The position numbers were made by a program, and so were the translations under genes. Of a stretch of 48,643 nucleotides of DNA, positions 17,492-25,803 are shown in pieces. Numbering within the stretch: position 1 is the stretch's first letter; each line of letters opens with the position of its first letter. This stretch comes from Thermoplasmata archaeon (GTDB taxonomy: Archaea > Thermoplasmatota > Thermoplasmata > Lutacidiplasmatales > UBA184). Location: the NCBI GenBank assembly GCA_027315455.1, contig DAHUXZ010000018.1:1-48643 (forward strand). Reading direction: 5' to 3'. The notes under the pieces are model-generated. The model was not told the origin of the DNA and did no database searches. It saw nothing but the letters and a program-made list of their open reading frames with translations.

Positions 17492-17532
17492 CCCGGTCGC
17501 TGGATCGGCGGCGTCCGGGCCGGTGGGGCCGT

Positions 17533-17904
17533 TCAGGGAGGCGCCCCTCCGTTCGTCCGGTCCGGCCCGCGCTTTCCGAGCGACGCGGCTTTCTCGAGCA
17601 GGAGGTCCCAGGCCCGGGCCGTTCCGGCCGTCGCGCCCGGCACCCCCGTGAGCAGGTGGGACACCCGGCCGTCCGACCATTCGAGAAAGACCTGGGGGAT
17701 GAGATAGTCGGCCGACCAATCCCCGTGGTCCCGGACGAGGGCGTCGGCGACGCGCTCCTCCTCCGGCCGGTCGATGTCGAGGACCCTCAGCGGGACGCCG
17801 AGGCGACGGGAAAGCCTCTGCGCCCGGTCGCGGGAGAGGGGCTCGCAGTGCGGGCACCACGTGGCCATCACCAGGTCGAGACGCGAAGGGCGGGGGTCGG
17901 ACAT
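17533..17904 (-). CDS. thioredoxin-fold protein with CPHC active site
   Basis: A 123-residue protein. WCPHC (Cys17, Cys20) is the DsbA-type redox pair; the cis-proline loop is LIPQVF near residue 70. No signal peptide is visible, so it is probably a cytosolic glutaredoxin- or thioredoxin-like oxidoreductase. A TATA box (GTCTATAG on the minus strand, 17933-17940) lies about 30 bases before the ATG. It shares a promoter region with the divergent Fur-like gene, and the M3 peptidase follows. Confidence 0.75.
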   Translation of the reverse strand: MSDPRPSRLDLVMATWCPHCEPLSRDRAQRLSRRLGVPLRVLDIDRPEEERVADALVRDHGDWSADYLIPQVFLEWSDGRVSHLLTGVPGATAGTARAWDLLLEKAASLGKRGPDRTNGGAPP

Positions 17905-17932
17905 GCGCTCGGTGGCGCGCAGGCGGCGGCCG

Positions 17933-17968
17933 CTATAGACGGTTTGCTCCCGCGGGACCCCTCAAATA
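17933..17968. promoter_or_regulatory. paired divergent TATA boxes
   Basis: GTCTATAG (17933-17940, minus) serves the thioredoxin-like gene. CTCAAATA (17961-17968, plus) lies 24 bases before the Fur-like ATG at 17992, consistent with a leaderless transcript. Confidence 0.55.
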
Positions 17969-17991
17969 GCACCACGCGGTCCCCGCGCTTG

Positions 17992-18327
17992 ATGGCTCGA
18001 CGCGCGGTGGCGCTCCGCCGGAACGGTCCATCCCGGCCGGCACGGCGCCGGACCGGGCGCCGTCGTCCGGCGCGATCGGCGCCGGCCGCGCGGCCGTCGC
18101 CCGCGCCCCCGTCGCCTCCGGTGCGTCGCGCCCTTCTCGCCGAGCCGCCGCACGCCCACATCGTCTGCCGCGTCTGCGGCCGCATCGCCGGCGTCGCTCT
18201 CGAGACCGAGGACCAGCTCCTGCTCGAGCGGCTCGCGGACCGGCGCGGACCCGGCTGGAGCGTCGACCTCATCACCTTCTCCCTCACGGGTGCCTGCGCG
18301 CGCTGCCGCGAGGGACCGTCGGCGTAG
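17992..18327 (+). CDS. Fur-type dimerisation/metal domain without DNA-binding domain
   Basis: A 111-residue protein. Residues 54-107 match the C-terminal half of Fur/Zur/PerR regulators: HAHIVCRVCGRI (His54, His56, Cys59, Cys62), GWSVDLITFSLTGACARC (Cys102, Cys105), giving the two-CxxC structural zinc site. The N-terminal ~50 residues are Arg/Pro/Ala-rich and cannot form the winged helix, so the DNA-binding part is missing. A GTG at 18121 would give a bare domain. The Fe-alcohol dehydrogenase starts 28 bases later. It could be a metal sensor acting by protein contact or a decayed regulator. Confidence 0.72.
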   Translation: MARRAVALRRNGPSRPARRRTGRRRPARSAPAARPSPAPPSPPVRRALLAEPPHAHIVCRVCGRIAGVALETEDQLLLERLADRRGPGWSVDLITFSLTGACARCREGPSA

Positions 18328-18355
18328 CGTTGCCGCAGGGCGGGCCGGGGGAGCG

Positions 18356-19510
18356 GTGCAGGGATTCTTCACCGCCCCGTCGATCGTATGGGGGCCCGGC
18401 GCGATCGAGCAGCTGAGCGCCCTCGGGGCGAAGGAGGTCCTGCTGCTCGTCGACCGCGAGGTCCACCGCCACGGCGGCGAACGCCGCACGGAGGAGGAGC
18501 TCGCGAAGACCGGCACCCACGTCGTCCGCTACACGGAGATCGACGCCGAGCCGACGCTCGCCTCGGTCGAGCGGGCCCGGGCGGCGATCGGGTCGCTGGC
18601 CCCGGATTGGATCGTCGCGGTCGGCGGCGGGAGCACCATCGACACGGCGAAGGCGCTGTGGATCCGCCTCGCGCGGCCGGACCTCTCCCTCACCGACGTC
18701 ACCCCGCTCCTCGAGCTCGGGCTCCGCTCCCGCATCCGGTGCGCGGCGCTTCCGACGACCGGAGGGAGCGGGAGCGAGGCGACGTGGTCCATCCACCTGA
18801 CCGATGACGCCGGCCGTCCGGTCGAGATCGCCTCCCGCGAGCTCGTGCCGGACTGGGCGGTCCTCGACCCGGCCCCGACGCTCACGCTCTCGGCCCGTCG
18901 GACGGCCGAGACCGGGGCCGACGCCATCGCCCACGCCCTCGAGGCGATCGCCTCGGAGTGGGCGAACCCCTTCGCGGACGCTGCCGCCCGGCAGGCGCTC
19001 GCCATCCTCGTTCCCGTCCTCCCGAAGGTCGTTCGTCGCGGCGACGACGTCGGCCTCCGGGGCGAGGTGCAGATCGCCGCGACCCTGGCGGGCCTCGCGG
19101 TGTCGAACGCGCAGTACGGGGTCGCGCACGCCCTCGCCCGGGCCCTCGGCTCGGCCCTCCGCCGGCCGCACGGATCGCTCGTCGCGGCCCTTCTCCCCTA
19201 CGTGCTGGAGTTCAACTTCCCCGTCGCCCGCGACCGCTACCAGCCGCTCGGGAGCCTCCTCGGGGCCGCGAGCGTGCAGAGCCGGGGGGCGCTCGCCGAG
19301 CGGATCCGCCAGCTCTGGCGGAGCGTGGACCTTCCCCTCACGCTCGGCGCCGCCGGGGTGGACGCCGCGTCGCTCGCACCGGTCCGGGAAGGCGTCATCG
19401 CCGCGGCCCACCGCTCCCCGGGGGCCGTCGCGAACCCCCGGGTCCCGTCGCCGGAGGAGCTCGGACGGCTCCTCGACGCCGCCGTCGCCGGGTCCGTCGT
19501 GGACCTGTGA
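18356..19510 (+). CDS. iron-containing alcohol dehydrogenase
   Basis: A 384-residue group III dehydrogenase. The NAD loop is GGGS at residues 90-93, followed by TTGGSGSEAT. All iron ligands are in place: Asp189, His193, His258 and His272, with the spacing seen in FucO. The enzyme reduces aldehydes or oxidises alcohols with NAD(P); the substrate is not clear. GTG 18356 is chosen for its preceding GGGGGAG. It follows the Fur-like gene by 28 bases, so the two may be regulated together by iron. It is not the glycerol-1-phosphate dehydrogenase of archaeal lipid synthesis as far as I can see. Confidence 0.9.
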   Translation: MQGFFTAPSIVWGPGAIEQLSALGAKEVLLLVDREVHRHGGERRTEEELAKTGTHVVRYTEIDAEPTLASVERARAAIGSLAPDWIVAVGGGSTIDTAKALWIRLARPDLSLTDVTPLLELGLRSRIRCAALPTTGGSGSEATWSIHLTDDAGRPVEIASRELVPDWAVLDPAPTLTLSARRTAETGADAIAHALEAIASEWANPFADAAARQALAILVPVLPKVVRRGDDVGLRGEVQIAATLAGLAVSNAQYGVAHALARALGSALRRPHGSLVAALLPYVLEFNFPVARDRYQPLGSLLGAASVQSRGALAERIRQLWRSVDLPLTLGAAGVDAASLAPVREGVIAAAHRSPGAVANPRVPSPEELGRLLDAAVAGSVVDL

Positions 19511-19538
19511 GGAGCGTGCCGTGCGTCGGCGTGTCGCC

Positions 19539-19569
19539 ATAGTGTCTATAGTGTCTATATTCCTATACA
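19539..19569. promoter_or_regulatory. AT-rich promoter with tandem ATAGTGTCT repeats
   Basis: Two adjacent copies of ATAGTGTCT (19539-19547, 19548-19556), a third partial copy, then TATATTCCTATACAC stand out in a G+C-rich genome. TATA-like TCTATATT at 19555-19562 is placed for the symporter gene (ATG 19607). The repeats overlap the TATA/BRE region and could be the binding site of a phosphate regulator. Confidence 0.6.
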
Positions 19570-19606
19570 CAACACGACCATATTGCGGGGCGGGTTCGCG
19601 GGTACG

Positions 19607-21685
19607 ATGCTGACCCCTTCCCCGCCGGTCGGGGAGCCCGCGTCCCCCAGCACCGCAGCCACCCGCCAGCTGCTCACCGAGCTCGACCAGGCGAAGACCC
19701 AGCGCTTCCACTTCCGCACGATCGTGATCGCGGGGATGGGGTTCTTCACCGACGCCTACGACCTCTTCGTCATCTCCCTCGTCATCCCGATCCTGGGCGG
19801 GCTCTACGCGGGCGGCAGCCTCGACCCGACCTCGAAGGGCCTGCTCGGGGCCGCGGCGCTCATCGGGGCCGCCGTCGGCCAGCTGCTGTTCGGGTACCTC
19901 GGCGACCGTCTCGGGAGAAAACGCGTCTACACGATCACGCTGACCGTGATGGCGATCGGCGCCATCGGGAGCGCGCTGTCGGTCCCCTTCGCCGGACTGT
20001 CGATGATCGACGTCCTGATGCTCTGGCGGTTCGCGCTCGGGGTCGGGGTCGGCGGGGACTACCCGCTCAGCGCCACGATCATGAGCGAGTACTCCAACGT
20101 CCGCAGCCGGGGCCGCCTGGTCGCGAGCGTCTTCGCGATGCAGGGGTTCGGCCTCCTCCTCGGGGCGGTGGTGACCCTCGGCGCGGTCTTCCTGCTGCCG
20201 ACCCTCGACCTCTCCTGGCGGGTCGTCCTCGCCTTCGGCGCCGTGCCGGCCCTGCTCACCGTCTACTTCCGCACGCGGATGCCCGAGACCCCGCGCTTCA
20301 GCATCGCGACCGGCCAGGTCGGGGCGGCGGCGAAGGCCGTCGAGTCGCTGACGGGCGCGCGGGTCGCGGCCCCCCACTCCGCCGCGGTCGCGCGCCCGCC
20401 GTTCGCGCGCCTGATGCGGATCTACGGCGCGCTCCTCCTCGGGACCGCGGCGAGCTGGTTCCTCCTCGACATCGCCTTCTACTCGACGAACATCTTCAAC
20501 CCGACGGTCCTTTCCGAGATCGGGTTCGGGAACGCGGGCGCCCTCCCGCTCCTCGACCAGATCCGCACCCTCGCGCTCGGCAACGTCGTCGTGGCGCTCT
20601 TCGCCTCGGTTCCCGGCTACTGGGCGGCCGTCGCCCTGATCGACCGGGTCGGGCGTCGGCCGCTGCAGTACATCGGATTCGCCGTGATGACCGTCGCCTT
20701 CCTCGCCCTCTCCTTCGCCTACGCGCCCCTCAAGTCGGTGATCCCCGCCTTCCTCGCGATCTACGGCGCCACGTTCTTCTTCGCCAACTTCGGGCCGAAC
20801 ACGACCACGTTCGTCTACCCGAGCGAGGTGTTCCCGACGACGTTCCGGACGACGGGTCACGGCATCGCGGCCGCCGCCGGCAAGACCGGCGCGGTGATCG
20901 CGGTGTTCCTGTTCCCGGCGCTCATCATCGCCTACGGCCCCTCGTTCATCTTCGAGCTGCTGGCGGGCGTCTGCTTCCTCGGCTTCGTGGCGACCCTCGC
21001 CCTCCTCCCCGAGACCTCGCAACGCTCGCTCGAGGACGTCTCCGGCGAGGACGAGCTCGCCGTCCTCGTCCGCCGTTTCTCCACCTACCTGCGCGCGCTC
21101 TCCCTCACCCTCGCCCAGGGCGCCTCGGCGCTCCGGGAGCTCCTCACGGACCCCAGCACCCGTCGCCCGGAGAAGGTCGCAGCGATCCGGGCGATCGAGC
21201 ACCGCGCCGACGAGGAGGTCCATCGCATCTTCGTCGAGCTCAACAACCGCCGGCTCTCCGCCGACGTCCGGGCCGACGTGGGCCACCTCGCGAGCGCGCT
21301 CGACGACATCATGGACGGCATCGAGTCGGTGAGCGCCCGGGTCGAGACCTACCGGCTCGACGCGACCAGCCTTGAGCTCACGCGGTTCGCCGATATCGTG
21401 CGCGAGTCCGTCGACCTCGTCGGGGAAGGGATCCTGGCGCTCGACGAGCTCTACCGGGGGAGCACCTCCGGTCTCGAGCGGTCGATCGTGGAGGTCAACC
21501 GTCTCGAGAACGAGGCCGACGAGCTCCTCCGGGGCCTCCTCGGACGGCTGTTCGAGGGGAACGACCCGATCGAGATCCTGAAGTGGAAGGACTTCTACGA
21601 GCGGCTCGAGCTCATCACCGACCGGTGCGAGGACGTCACCGACGTCTTCCAGGACCTCAAGGTCCGCTACGCGCCGGGACCCTGA
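19607..21685 (+). CDS. PHS-type MFS phosphate:H+ symporter fused to DUF47/PhoU-like domain
   Basis: A 692-residue fusion. Residues 35-455 are a 12-helix MFS transporter. GVGVGGDYPLSATIMSEY and NFGPNTTTFVYPSEVFPTTF are the PHS (Pho84-like) signatures, and LGDRLGRKRVY is the loop 2-3 motif. After the last helix, residues 465-692 form a helical domain (IEHRADEEVHRIFVELN, then EVNRLENEADELL and ITDRCEDVTDVFQDL) matching DUF47/PhoU-like proteins that accompany PitA transporters. Phosphate uptake with a built-in regulatory domain at the inner membrane face is inferred. ATG 19607 is preferred to TTG 19583. The 3' end overlaps the convergent phoU-like gene by 19 bases. Confidence 0.88.
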   Translation: MLTPSPPVGEPASPSTAATRQLLTELDQAKTQRFHFRTIVIAGMGFFTDAYDLFVISLVIPILGGLYAGGSLDPTSKGLLGAAALIGAAVGQLLFGYLGDRLGRKRVYTITLTVMAIGAIGSALSVPFAGLSMIDVLMLWRFALGVGVGGDYPLSATIMSEYSNVRSRGRLVASVFAMQGFGLLLGAVVTLGAVFLLPTLDLSWRVVLAFGAVPALLTVYFRTRMPETPRFSIATGQVGAAAKAVESLTGARVAAPHSAAVARPPFARLMRIYGALLLGTAASWFLLDIAFYSTNIFNPTVLSEIGFGNAGALPLLDQIRTLALGNVVVALFASVPGYWAAVALIDRVGRRPLQYIGFAVMTVAFLALSFAYAPLKSVIPAFLAIYGATFFFANFGPNTTTFVYPSEVFPTTFRTTGHGIAAAAGKTGAVIAVFLFPALIIAYGPSFIFELLAGVCFLGFVATLALLPETSQRSLEDVSGEDELAVLVRRFSTYLRALSLTLAQGASALRELLTDPSTRRPEKVAAIRAIEHRADEEVHRIFVELNNRRLSADVRADVGHLASALDDIMDGIESVSARVETYRLDATSLELTRFADIVRESVDLVGEGILALDELYRGSTSGLERSIVEVNRLENEADELLRGLLGRLFEGNDPIEILKWKDFYERLELITDRCEDVTDVFQDLKVRYAPGP

Positions 21686-22761
21686 GCGGCCGGGCGCGCC
21701 TCGCCCCGCCGCGGCGCCGCGGCCGCCGGCTCGGCCTCGCGGTTCGCGACGGCGTGGTTGATCGCGATCTCGGCGAGGTCGCTCGCGTAGAAGGCGCTCC
21801 GCTCGAGGCTCTCGAGGACATAGGCGAGCCCGACGGCCAGCCGTCCCCGCTTCGTCGAGAGCTCCCGCAGGATCTTCTGCCGCTCCCGCTCGACGCGCTT
21901 CGCGTCGTCGACGACGGCGTTCGCCGCGGACGGGTCCTTCGCCTCGAGGCTGTCGACGGCCTGGCTGAGCACCCGCGCGGCCGACTCGGCCACCGCGTCG
22001 AGCTCCCCGACGATCGCCTCGGGGGGCTTCTCCCGCTCGAGCATCTGCACCGTCTCCGCGATGCGGACCGCGTGGTCCGCGATCCGCTCGAGGACGCGCG
22101 ACGCGAGCAGGTACGTCGCGCACTCGGGGAGGGTGAGGCCGAGCGAGGAGAGGGTCCGCGCGTCGCGCAGTGCGGTCGTCACCTGCTTCTGGACGAACCA
22201 GTGCAGGCGGTCGACCTCCCAGTCGCGCTCGATGACGTCGCGGGCGATCGCCTCGTCCTGGGACCGGAACGCCGTCATCGCGTCGGCCTGCATGGCGCGG
22301 ACCATCTGGTGCATCCGACGGATCACCGACGGGATCGGCAGCGGGTTCGCGCCGACGACGTCCTGCAGCACCACCGACTCGCTCGTCTCCTCGAGGATCT
22401 CCGGTCCGATCATCCGCTGGGCGAACCCCCGGACGACCTCGCGGGTCCGCGCATGCATCCGCCCGCCCGACGCCCGGATCTCGAGGAGCGGCGCGCCGGC
22501 GATGTACTCGGCGACGAGGATGCGGAAGAGATGGTCCGGGGCCATGTCGTTCGAGACGACGACCGTCCGTCGCACCTCCTCGGTCCGCTGGCCCTCCTCG
22601 GGGAACACCGTGAGCGAGCCGTCGGAGCGCGGCGTGAAGAACAGCACGTCGCCGGCCCGGAGGCCCCGGCCGGTGACCCAGCTCTTCGGGAGCGAGACGA
22701 TGAAGGTCGAGCCCCCGGTCTTCTGGATGCGGCGGCCGTGGAACCCCGAGGAAGAACCCAT
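21667..22761 (-). CDS. AbrB-PhoU phosphate-type regulator
   Basis: A 364-residue protein. Residues 8-45 are a SpoVT/AbrB swapped-hairpin DNA-binding domain (RRIQKTGGSTFIVSLPKSWV). Two PhoU three-helix bundles follow (about 105-215 and 220-335), with the DWEVDRLHWFVQKQV and VLERIADHAVRIAE metal-binding segments of PhoU. Such archaeal fusions are thought to regulate phosphate genes directly. The TATA box CTATATAG (22792-22799) is 31 bases from the ATG. It converges on the phosphate symporter fusion, supporting a shared function. Confidence 0.9.
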   Translation of the reverse strand: MGSSSGFHGRRIQKTGGSTFIVSLPKSWVTGRGLRAGDVLFFTPRSDGSLTVFPEEGQRTEEVRRTVVVSNDMAPDHLFRILVAEYIAGAPLLEIRASGGRMHARTREVVRGFAQRMIGPEILEETSESVVLQDVVGANPLPIPSVIRRMHQMVRAMQADAMTAFRSQDEAIARDVIERDWEVDRLHWFVQKQVTTALRDARTLSSLGLTLPECATYLLASRVLERIADHAVRIAETVQMLEREKPPEAIVGELDAVAESAARVLSQAVDSLEAKDPSAANAVVDDAKRVERERQKILRELSTKRGRLAVGLAYVLESLERSAFYASDLAEIAINHAVANREAEPAAAAPRRGEARPAAQGPGA

Positions 22762-22791
22762 GGCGACGGGCGGGGCCCACCCCTCCGGATA

Positions 22792-22799
22792 CTATATAG
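22792..22799 (-). promoter_or_regulatory. TATA box of phoU-like gene
   Basis: Palindromic CTATATAG 31 bases before ATG 22761; leader of about ten bases expected. Confidence 0.65.
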
Positions 22800-22903
22800 G
22801 TAACCTCACGAAGCCGGAGCGACGGCGTGCCGGGGCGGCGCCGGCGGGGTCCAGCCCGCGCGCCGGCACCACCGGAGCCCGGGGGCCGGGCGGTGCGCCG
22901 CCC

Positions 22904-22911
22904 CTAAATAC
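22904..22911 (+). promoter_or_regulatory. TATA box of flavoenzyme operon
   Basis: CTAAATAC lies 32 bases before ATG 22943 of the alpha-like subunit gene; the next gene is coupled to it, so one promoter can serve both. Confidence 0.55.
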
Positions 22912-22942
22912 CGCAGCGCCCGGTGCCGTCCTGTTCCCCACG

Positions 22943-24598
22943 ATGGGCGACGCTCCCAGGTCGACGGTGCGGTTCCGGGGACGGCCGCTGTCGCTCCCCC
23001 GGGGAGCGACCCTCGTCCAGGCGCTCGTCCGCGGTCGCCTCCCCATCCTCCAGCGGTCGATCCGCTACCACCGGCCGCGGGCGCCGTCCTGCGGCACCGG
23101 CGCCTGCTCCCAGTGTCTCGTCCGCGTCAACGGCCGGCCCAACGTCCGCGCCTGCCTCTACCGCCCCGCGACGGACGACGTGATCCGCACCGAGAACGCC
23201 TGGCCTTCGCCCGAGTTCGACCTATTCGGCGCGCTGGACGCCGTCTTCCCGCGGGGCCTCGATACCGTCCACGGCTTCCGCCGCCCCGCCGTGTTCGCCC
23301 CGCTCTACCACCGGGTGATCCGGCGCCTCGCCGGCTTCGGCCGGATGGCCGATACCCCCGGCCCGACACCGCCGCCGGGACGGACGGTCCCGACCGATGC
23401 CCTCGTGGTCGGCGCGGGACCGAGCGGCCGCGCGGCGGCTCAGCACCTCGCCTCGGCCGGCCGGTCGACCGTCCTCGTCGATCGCGGGTCGACCGGCGAT
23501 CCGCTCCCCGGCGTCACGGCCTACGACACGACGACGGTCGTGTTCCTTCCCCCGCCCCTTTCGGGCGGGGAGCGGCCGTTCCGCGCGATCGCCGTGCGCG
23601 ACGGCGGCGAGGCGCTCCGCCTCGCGGCCCGCACCGTGGTCGTGGCGACGGGCGGCTACGACGGCCCGCTCCTCTTCCCGGGGAACGACCGCCCCGGCGT
23701 GATGACGGCGGAGGGGGCGCTCGCGTTCACGCCTCCCGGCGGCGACCCTCCGTTCCGCCGCGCGCTCCTCGTCGGCGGGGGCCCCCGGGCCGCGGAGCTC
23801 CTCGATGCGGCCGGGGCCCACATCGAGGCCGTCGTCGCCCCCACCCAGATCGCCCCGACCGTGGTCGGTCGTGCCTCGGCGCTCGGCATCCCCCTCTATC
23901 CGCGAACCCTGCTGCTCGCCGCGAAGGGCCGCCATCGCCTCCGCTCCGTCCTGCTCCGACGGCGCGGCGAGGGCGCACCGTTCTCCCTGGAGGTCGATGC
24001 GGTGGTCCTGGCCCACCGGCGCCTGCCGCAGCCGCAGCTGTTCTTCCAGGCCGGGGCCCGCATGGCGTGGCGGTCGGCCGGGGGGGCCTACTTCCCCGTG
24101 CTCACCGACGGGGCGACGAGCGTCCCCGGCCTGTTCGCCTGCGGCACGGCGGTCGGCCACCCCGACCGCGCCGACGCCGCCGCGAGCGGTGTCGCGGCCG
24201 CGGACGCCGCCCTCGGGCGCACCGGCGCCCCGGCCGGGGGCCCGACGCTCGTTCCGGACGGGCCTCCCCACGAGCTCGAGGGCTACTACCGGGAGCTCCT
24301 CGACGGGGCGCGCCGCCGGGGAAAGTGGGTCCTCTGCCCGTGCGAGGACGTCCTCCTCCGCGAGGTCGAGACGGCGTCGCGCGGCGGCTACCGGGGCATC
24401 GAGGTGATCAAACGGTTCACGGGGATCGGCACGGGTCTCTGCCAGGGCCGCTACTGCCTTCCCGACGCCCTTCTGCTCCTCGCGATCCTCGAGGGGCGCC
24501 CGCCGTCGGACGTGGGGTACATCACCCAGCGCCCGCCGGTCGTTCCCGTGCCGCTCGGGGCCCTCGCCGAGCTGCCCGATGCGCCGGAGGCGGCATGA
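22943..24598 (+). CDS. sarcosine oxidase/proline dehydrogenase-like alpha subunit
   Basis: A 551-residue subunit with three parts. Residues 1-80 are a ferredoxin-like [2Fe-2S] domain (C50, C55, C58, C71). Residues 150-430 are an FAD/NAD-binding oxidoreductase (VVGAGPSGRAAAQHLASAG). The last ~100 residues hold a BFD-type [2Fe-2S] site (CPCEDV ... GTGLCQGRYC). This matches SoxA/HcnAB/proline dehydrogenase alpha subunits, which carry electrons from the amino-acid-oxidising beta subunit. Its stop overlaps the beta gene start (ATGA). Substrate (sarcosine, proline, an opine) is unknown. Confidence 0.85.
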   Translation: MGDAPRSTVRFRGRPLSLPRGATLVQALVRGRLPILQRSIRYHRPRAPSCGTGACSQCLVRVNGRPNVRACLYRPATDDVIRTENAWPSPEFDLFGALDAVFPRGLDTVHGFRRPAVFAPLYHRVIRRLAGFGRMADTPGPTPPPGRTVPTDALVVGAGPSGRAAAQHLASAGRSTVLVDRGSTGDPLPGVTAYDTTTVVFLPPPLSGGERPFRAIAVRDGGEALRLAARTVVVATGGYDGPLLFPGNDRPGVMTAEGALAFTPPGGDPPFRRALLVGGGPRAAELLDAAGAHIEAVVAPTQIAPTVVGRASALGIPLYPRTLLLAAKGRHRLRSVLLRRRGEGAPFSLEVDAVVLAHRRLPQPQLFFQAGARMAWRSAGGAYFPVLTDGATSVPGLFACGTAVGHPDRADAAASGVAAADAALGRTGAPAGGPTLVPDGPPHELEGYYRELLDGARRRGKWVLCPCEDVLLREVETASRGGYRGIEVIKRFTGIGTGLCQGRYCLPDALLLLAILEGRPPSDVGYITQRPPVVPVPLGALAELPDAPEAA

Positions 24599-25761
24599 AC
24601 CGCCCGGCGCGCGGGCGCTACCGCGTCGCGATCGTCGGCGGAGGGGTGGTGGGCCTGTTCACGGCGTACCACCTCGCGCGCGCCGGTGCGGGGCCGATCG
24701 TCGTCGTCGACCGCGGCTTCCTCTCCTCGGGGGCCTCGGGCCGGAACGGCGGCGGGGTCCGGCAGCAGTGGGAGACCGCCGCGACGGTCCGCCTTGCCCG
24801 CGAGTCCGTCGCGGCCTGGCGGCGCTTCGGCCGGGAGTTCGGGTTCAACATCTGGTTCCGCCCGGGCGGCTACCTCTTCCTTGCCGGGACGCGCGACGAG
24901 CTCGGCCGCCTGGCCGAGGTCCACCGCGTCGTCGCCGGAGAGGGGCTGCCGGCCGAGCTCCTCGACCGGGACGGGGTCGCCCGCCACGCCGACGGCCTCT
25001 CGCTCGACGGAGTCGTCGGCGGCACCTTCCTCCGGAGCGACGGGACCCTCTATCCGTTCCCCGTCCTCTGGGGGCTATCCGAGACGCTCCGCTCGCTCGG
25101 GGTCGAGCTGCTCTACGGGGTCGAAGCGACGGGGCTCCGTCTCGAGGACGGGCGCGTCACGGGGCTCGCGACGGCCGCCGGGCCTATCGAGGCGGCGGCG
25201 GTCGTGAACGCCGCGGGCGGCTGGTCCGCCGAGTTCACCCGCCGCGCCGGCCTGGTCGCCTTCAACGAGGCCCGCCGCCACGAGATCCTCGCGACGGAGC
25301 CGCTCAAGCCGTTCCTCGACCCCATGGTCGTCCGCCTCTCGGACGGCCTCTACTTCAGCCAGACGATGCGCGGCGAGATCGTCGGGGGGCTCACGGTGCC
25401 CCACCCTCCCGGCACCGCCGGGGGGATGTCGAGTTCGCCGGAGTTCCTCGTCCGGATGGCGCGGGCGCTCACCGGCCTCCTCCCGCGCGTCCGCGGCCTG
25501 GGGATCCTGCGCGCCTGGTCGGGGTACTACGACGAGAACCCGGACGGGCTCCCGTCGATCGGCGAGGACCCGCGGCGGCCGGGACTGTTCCACGCGAACG
25601 GTTTCGGCGGCCACGGGTTCATGCTCGCCCCCGCCTCGACGCGCCGCGTCGCGCAGGCGGTCCTCGGGGAACCGACCGACCTTGACCCGGCGCAGTTCCA
25701 CCCCGGACGCTTCCTGGACGCCCACCGCGCCGCCCCGGCCGAGGGCCTGACCCTCGGGTAG
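24595..25761 (+). CDS. DAO-family FAD amino-acid dehydrogenase (beta subunit)
   Basis: A 388-residue flavoprotein of the D-amino-acid oxidase/sarcosine oxidase beta fold. It starts with the FAD loop GGGVVGLFTAYHLARAG, followed by SGASGRNGGGVRQQW, which resembles the SoxB region that contacts flavin. Later motifs are VVNAAGGWSAEF and the C-terminal NGFGGHGFMLAP. It should oxidise the C-N bond of an amino acid and pass electrons to the [2Fe-2S] subunit encoded just upstream with a 4-base overlap. The substrate cannot be fixed from sequence. Confidence 0.88.
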   Translation: MNRPARGRYRVAIVGGGVVGLFTAYHLARAGAGPIVVVDRGFLSSGASGRNGGGVRQQWETAATVRLARESVAAWRRFGREFGFNIWFRPGGYLFLAGTRDELGRLAEVHRVVAGEGLPAELLDRDGVARHADGLSLDGVVGGTFLRSDGTLYPFPVLWGLSETLRSLGVELLYGVEATGLRLEDGRVTGLATAAGPIEAAAVVNAAGGWSAEFTRRAGLVAFNEARRHEILATEPLKPFLDPMVVRLSDGLYFSQTMRGEIVGGLTVPHPPGTAGGMSSSPEFLVRMARALTGLLPRVRGLGILRAWSGYYDENPDGLPSIGEDPRRPGLFHANGFGGHGFMLAPASTRRVAQAVLGEPTDLDPAQFHPGRFLDAHRAAPAEGLTLG

Positions 25762-25803
25762 TCCGCCGCCAACCTTAGAGCGGGCCGGCCGTCTCCCGCG
25801 GCC

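Noticed and set aside
18284-22780. A minus-strand open frame of about 1500 codons across three genes
   Set aside because: It is only a shadow of real genes in a G+C-rich genome; the translation is Arg/Gly/Glu repeats with no domain.
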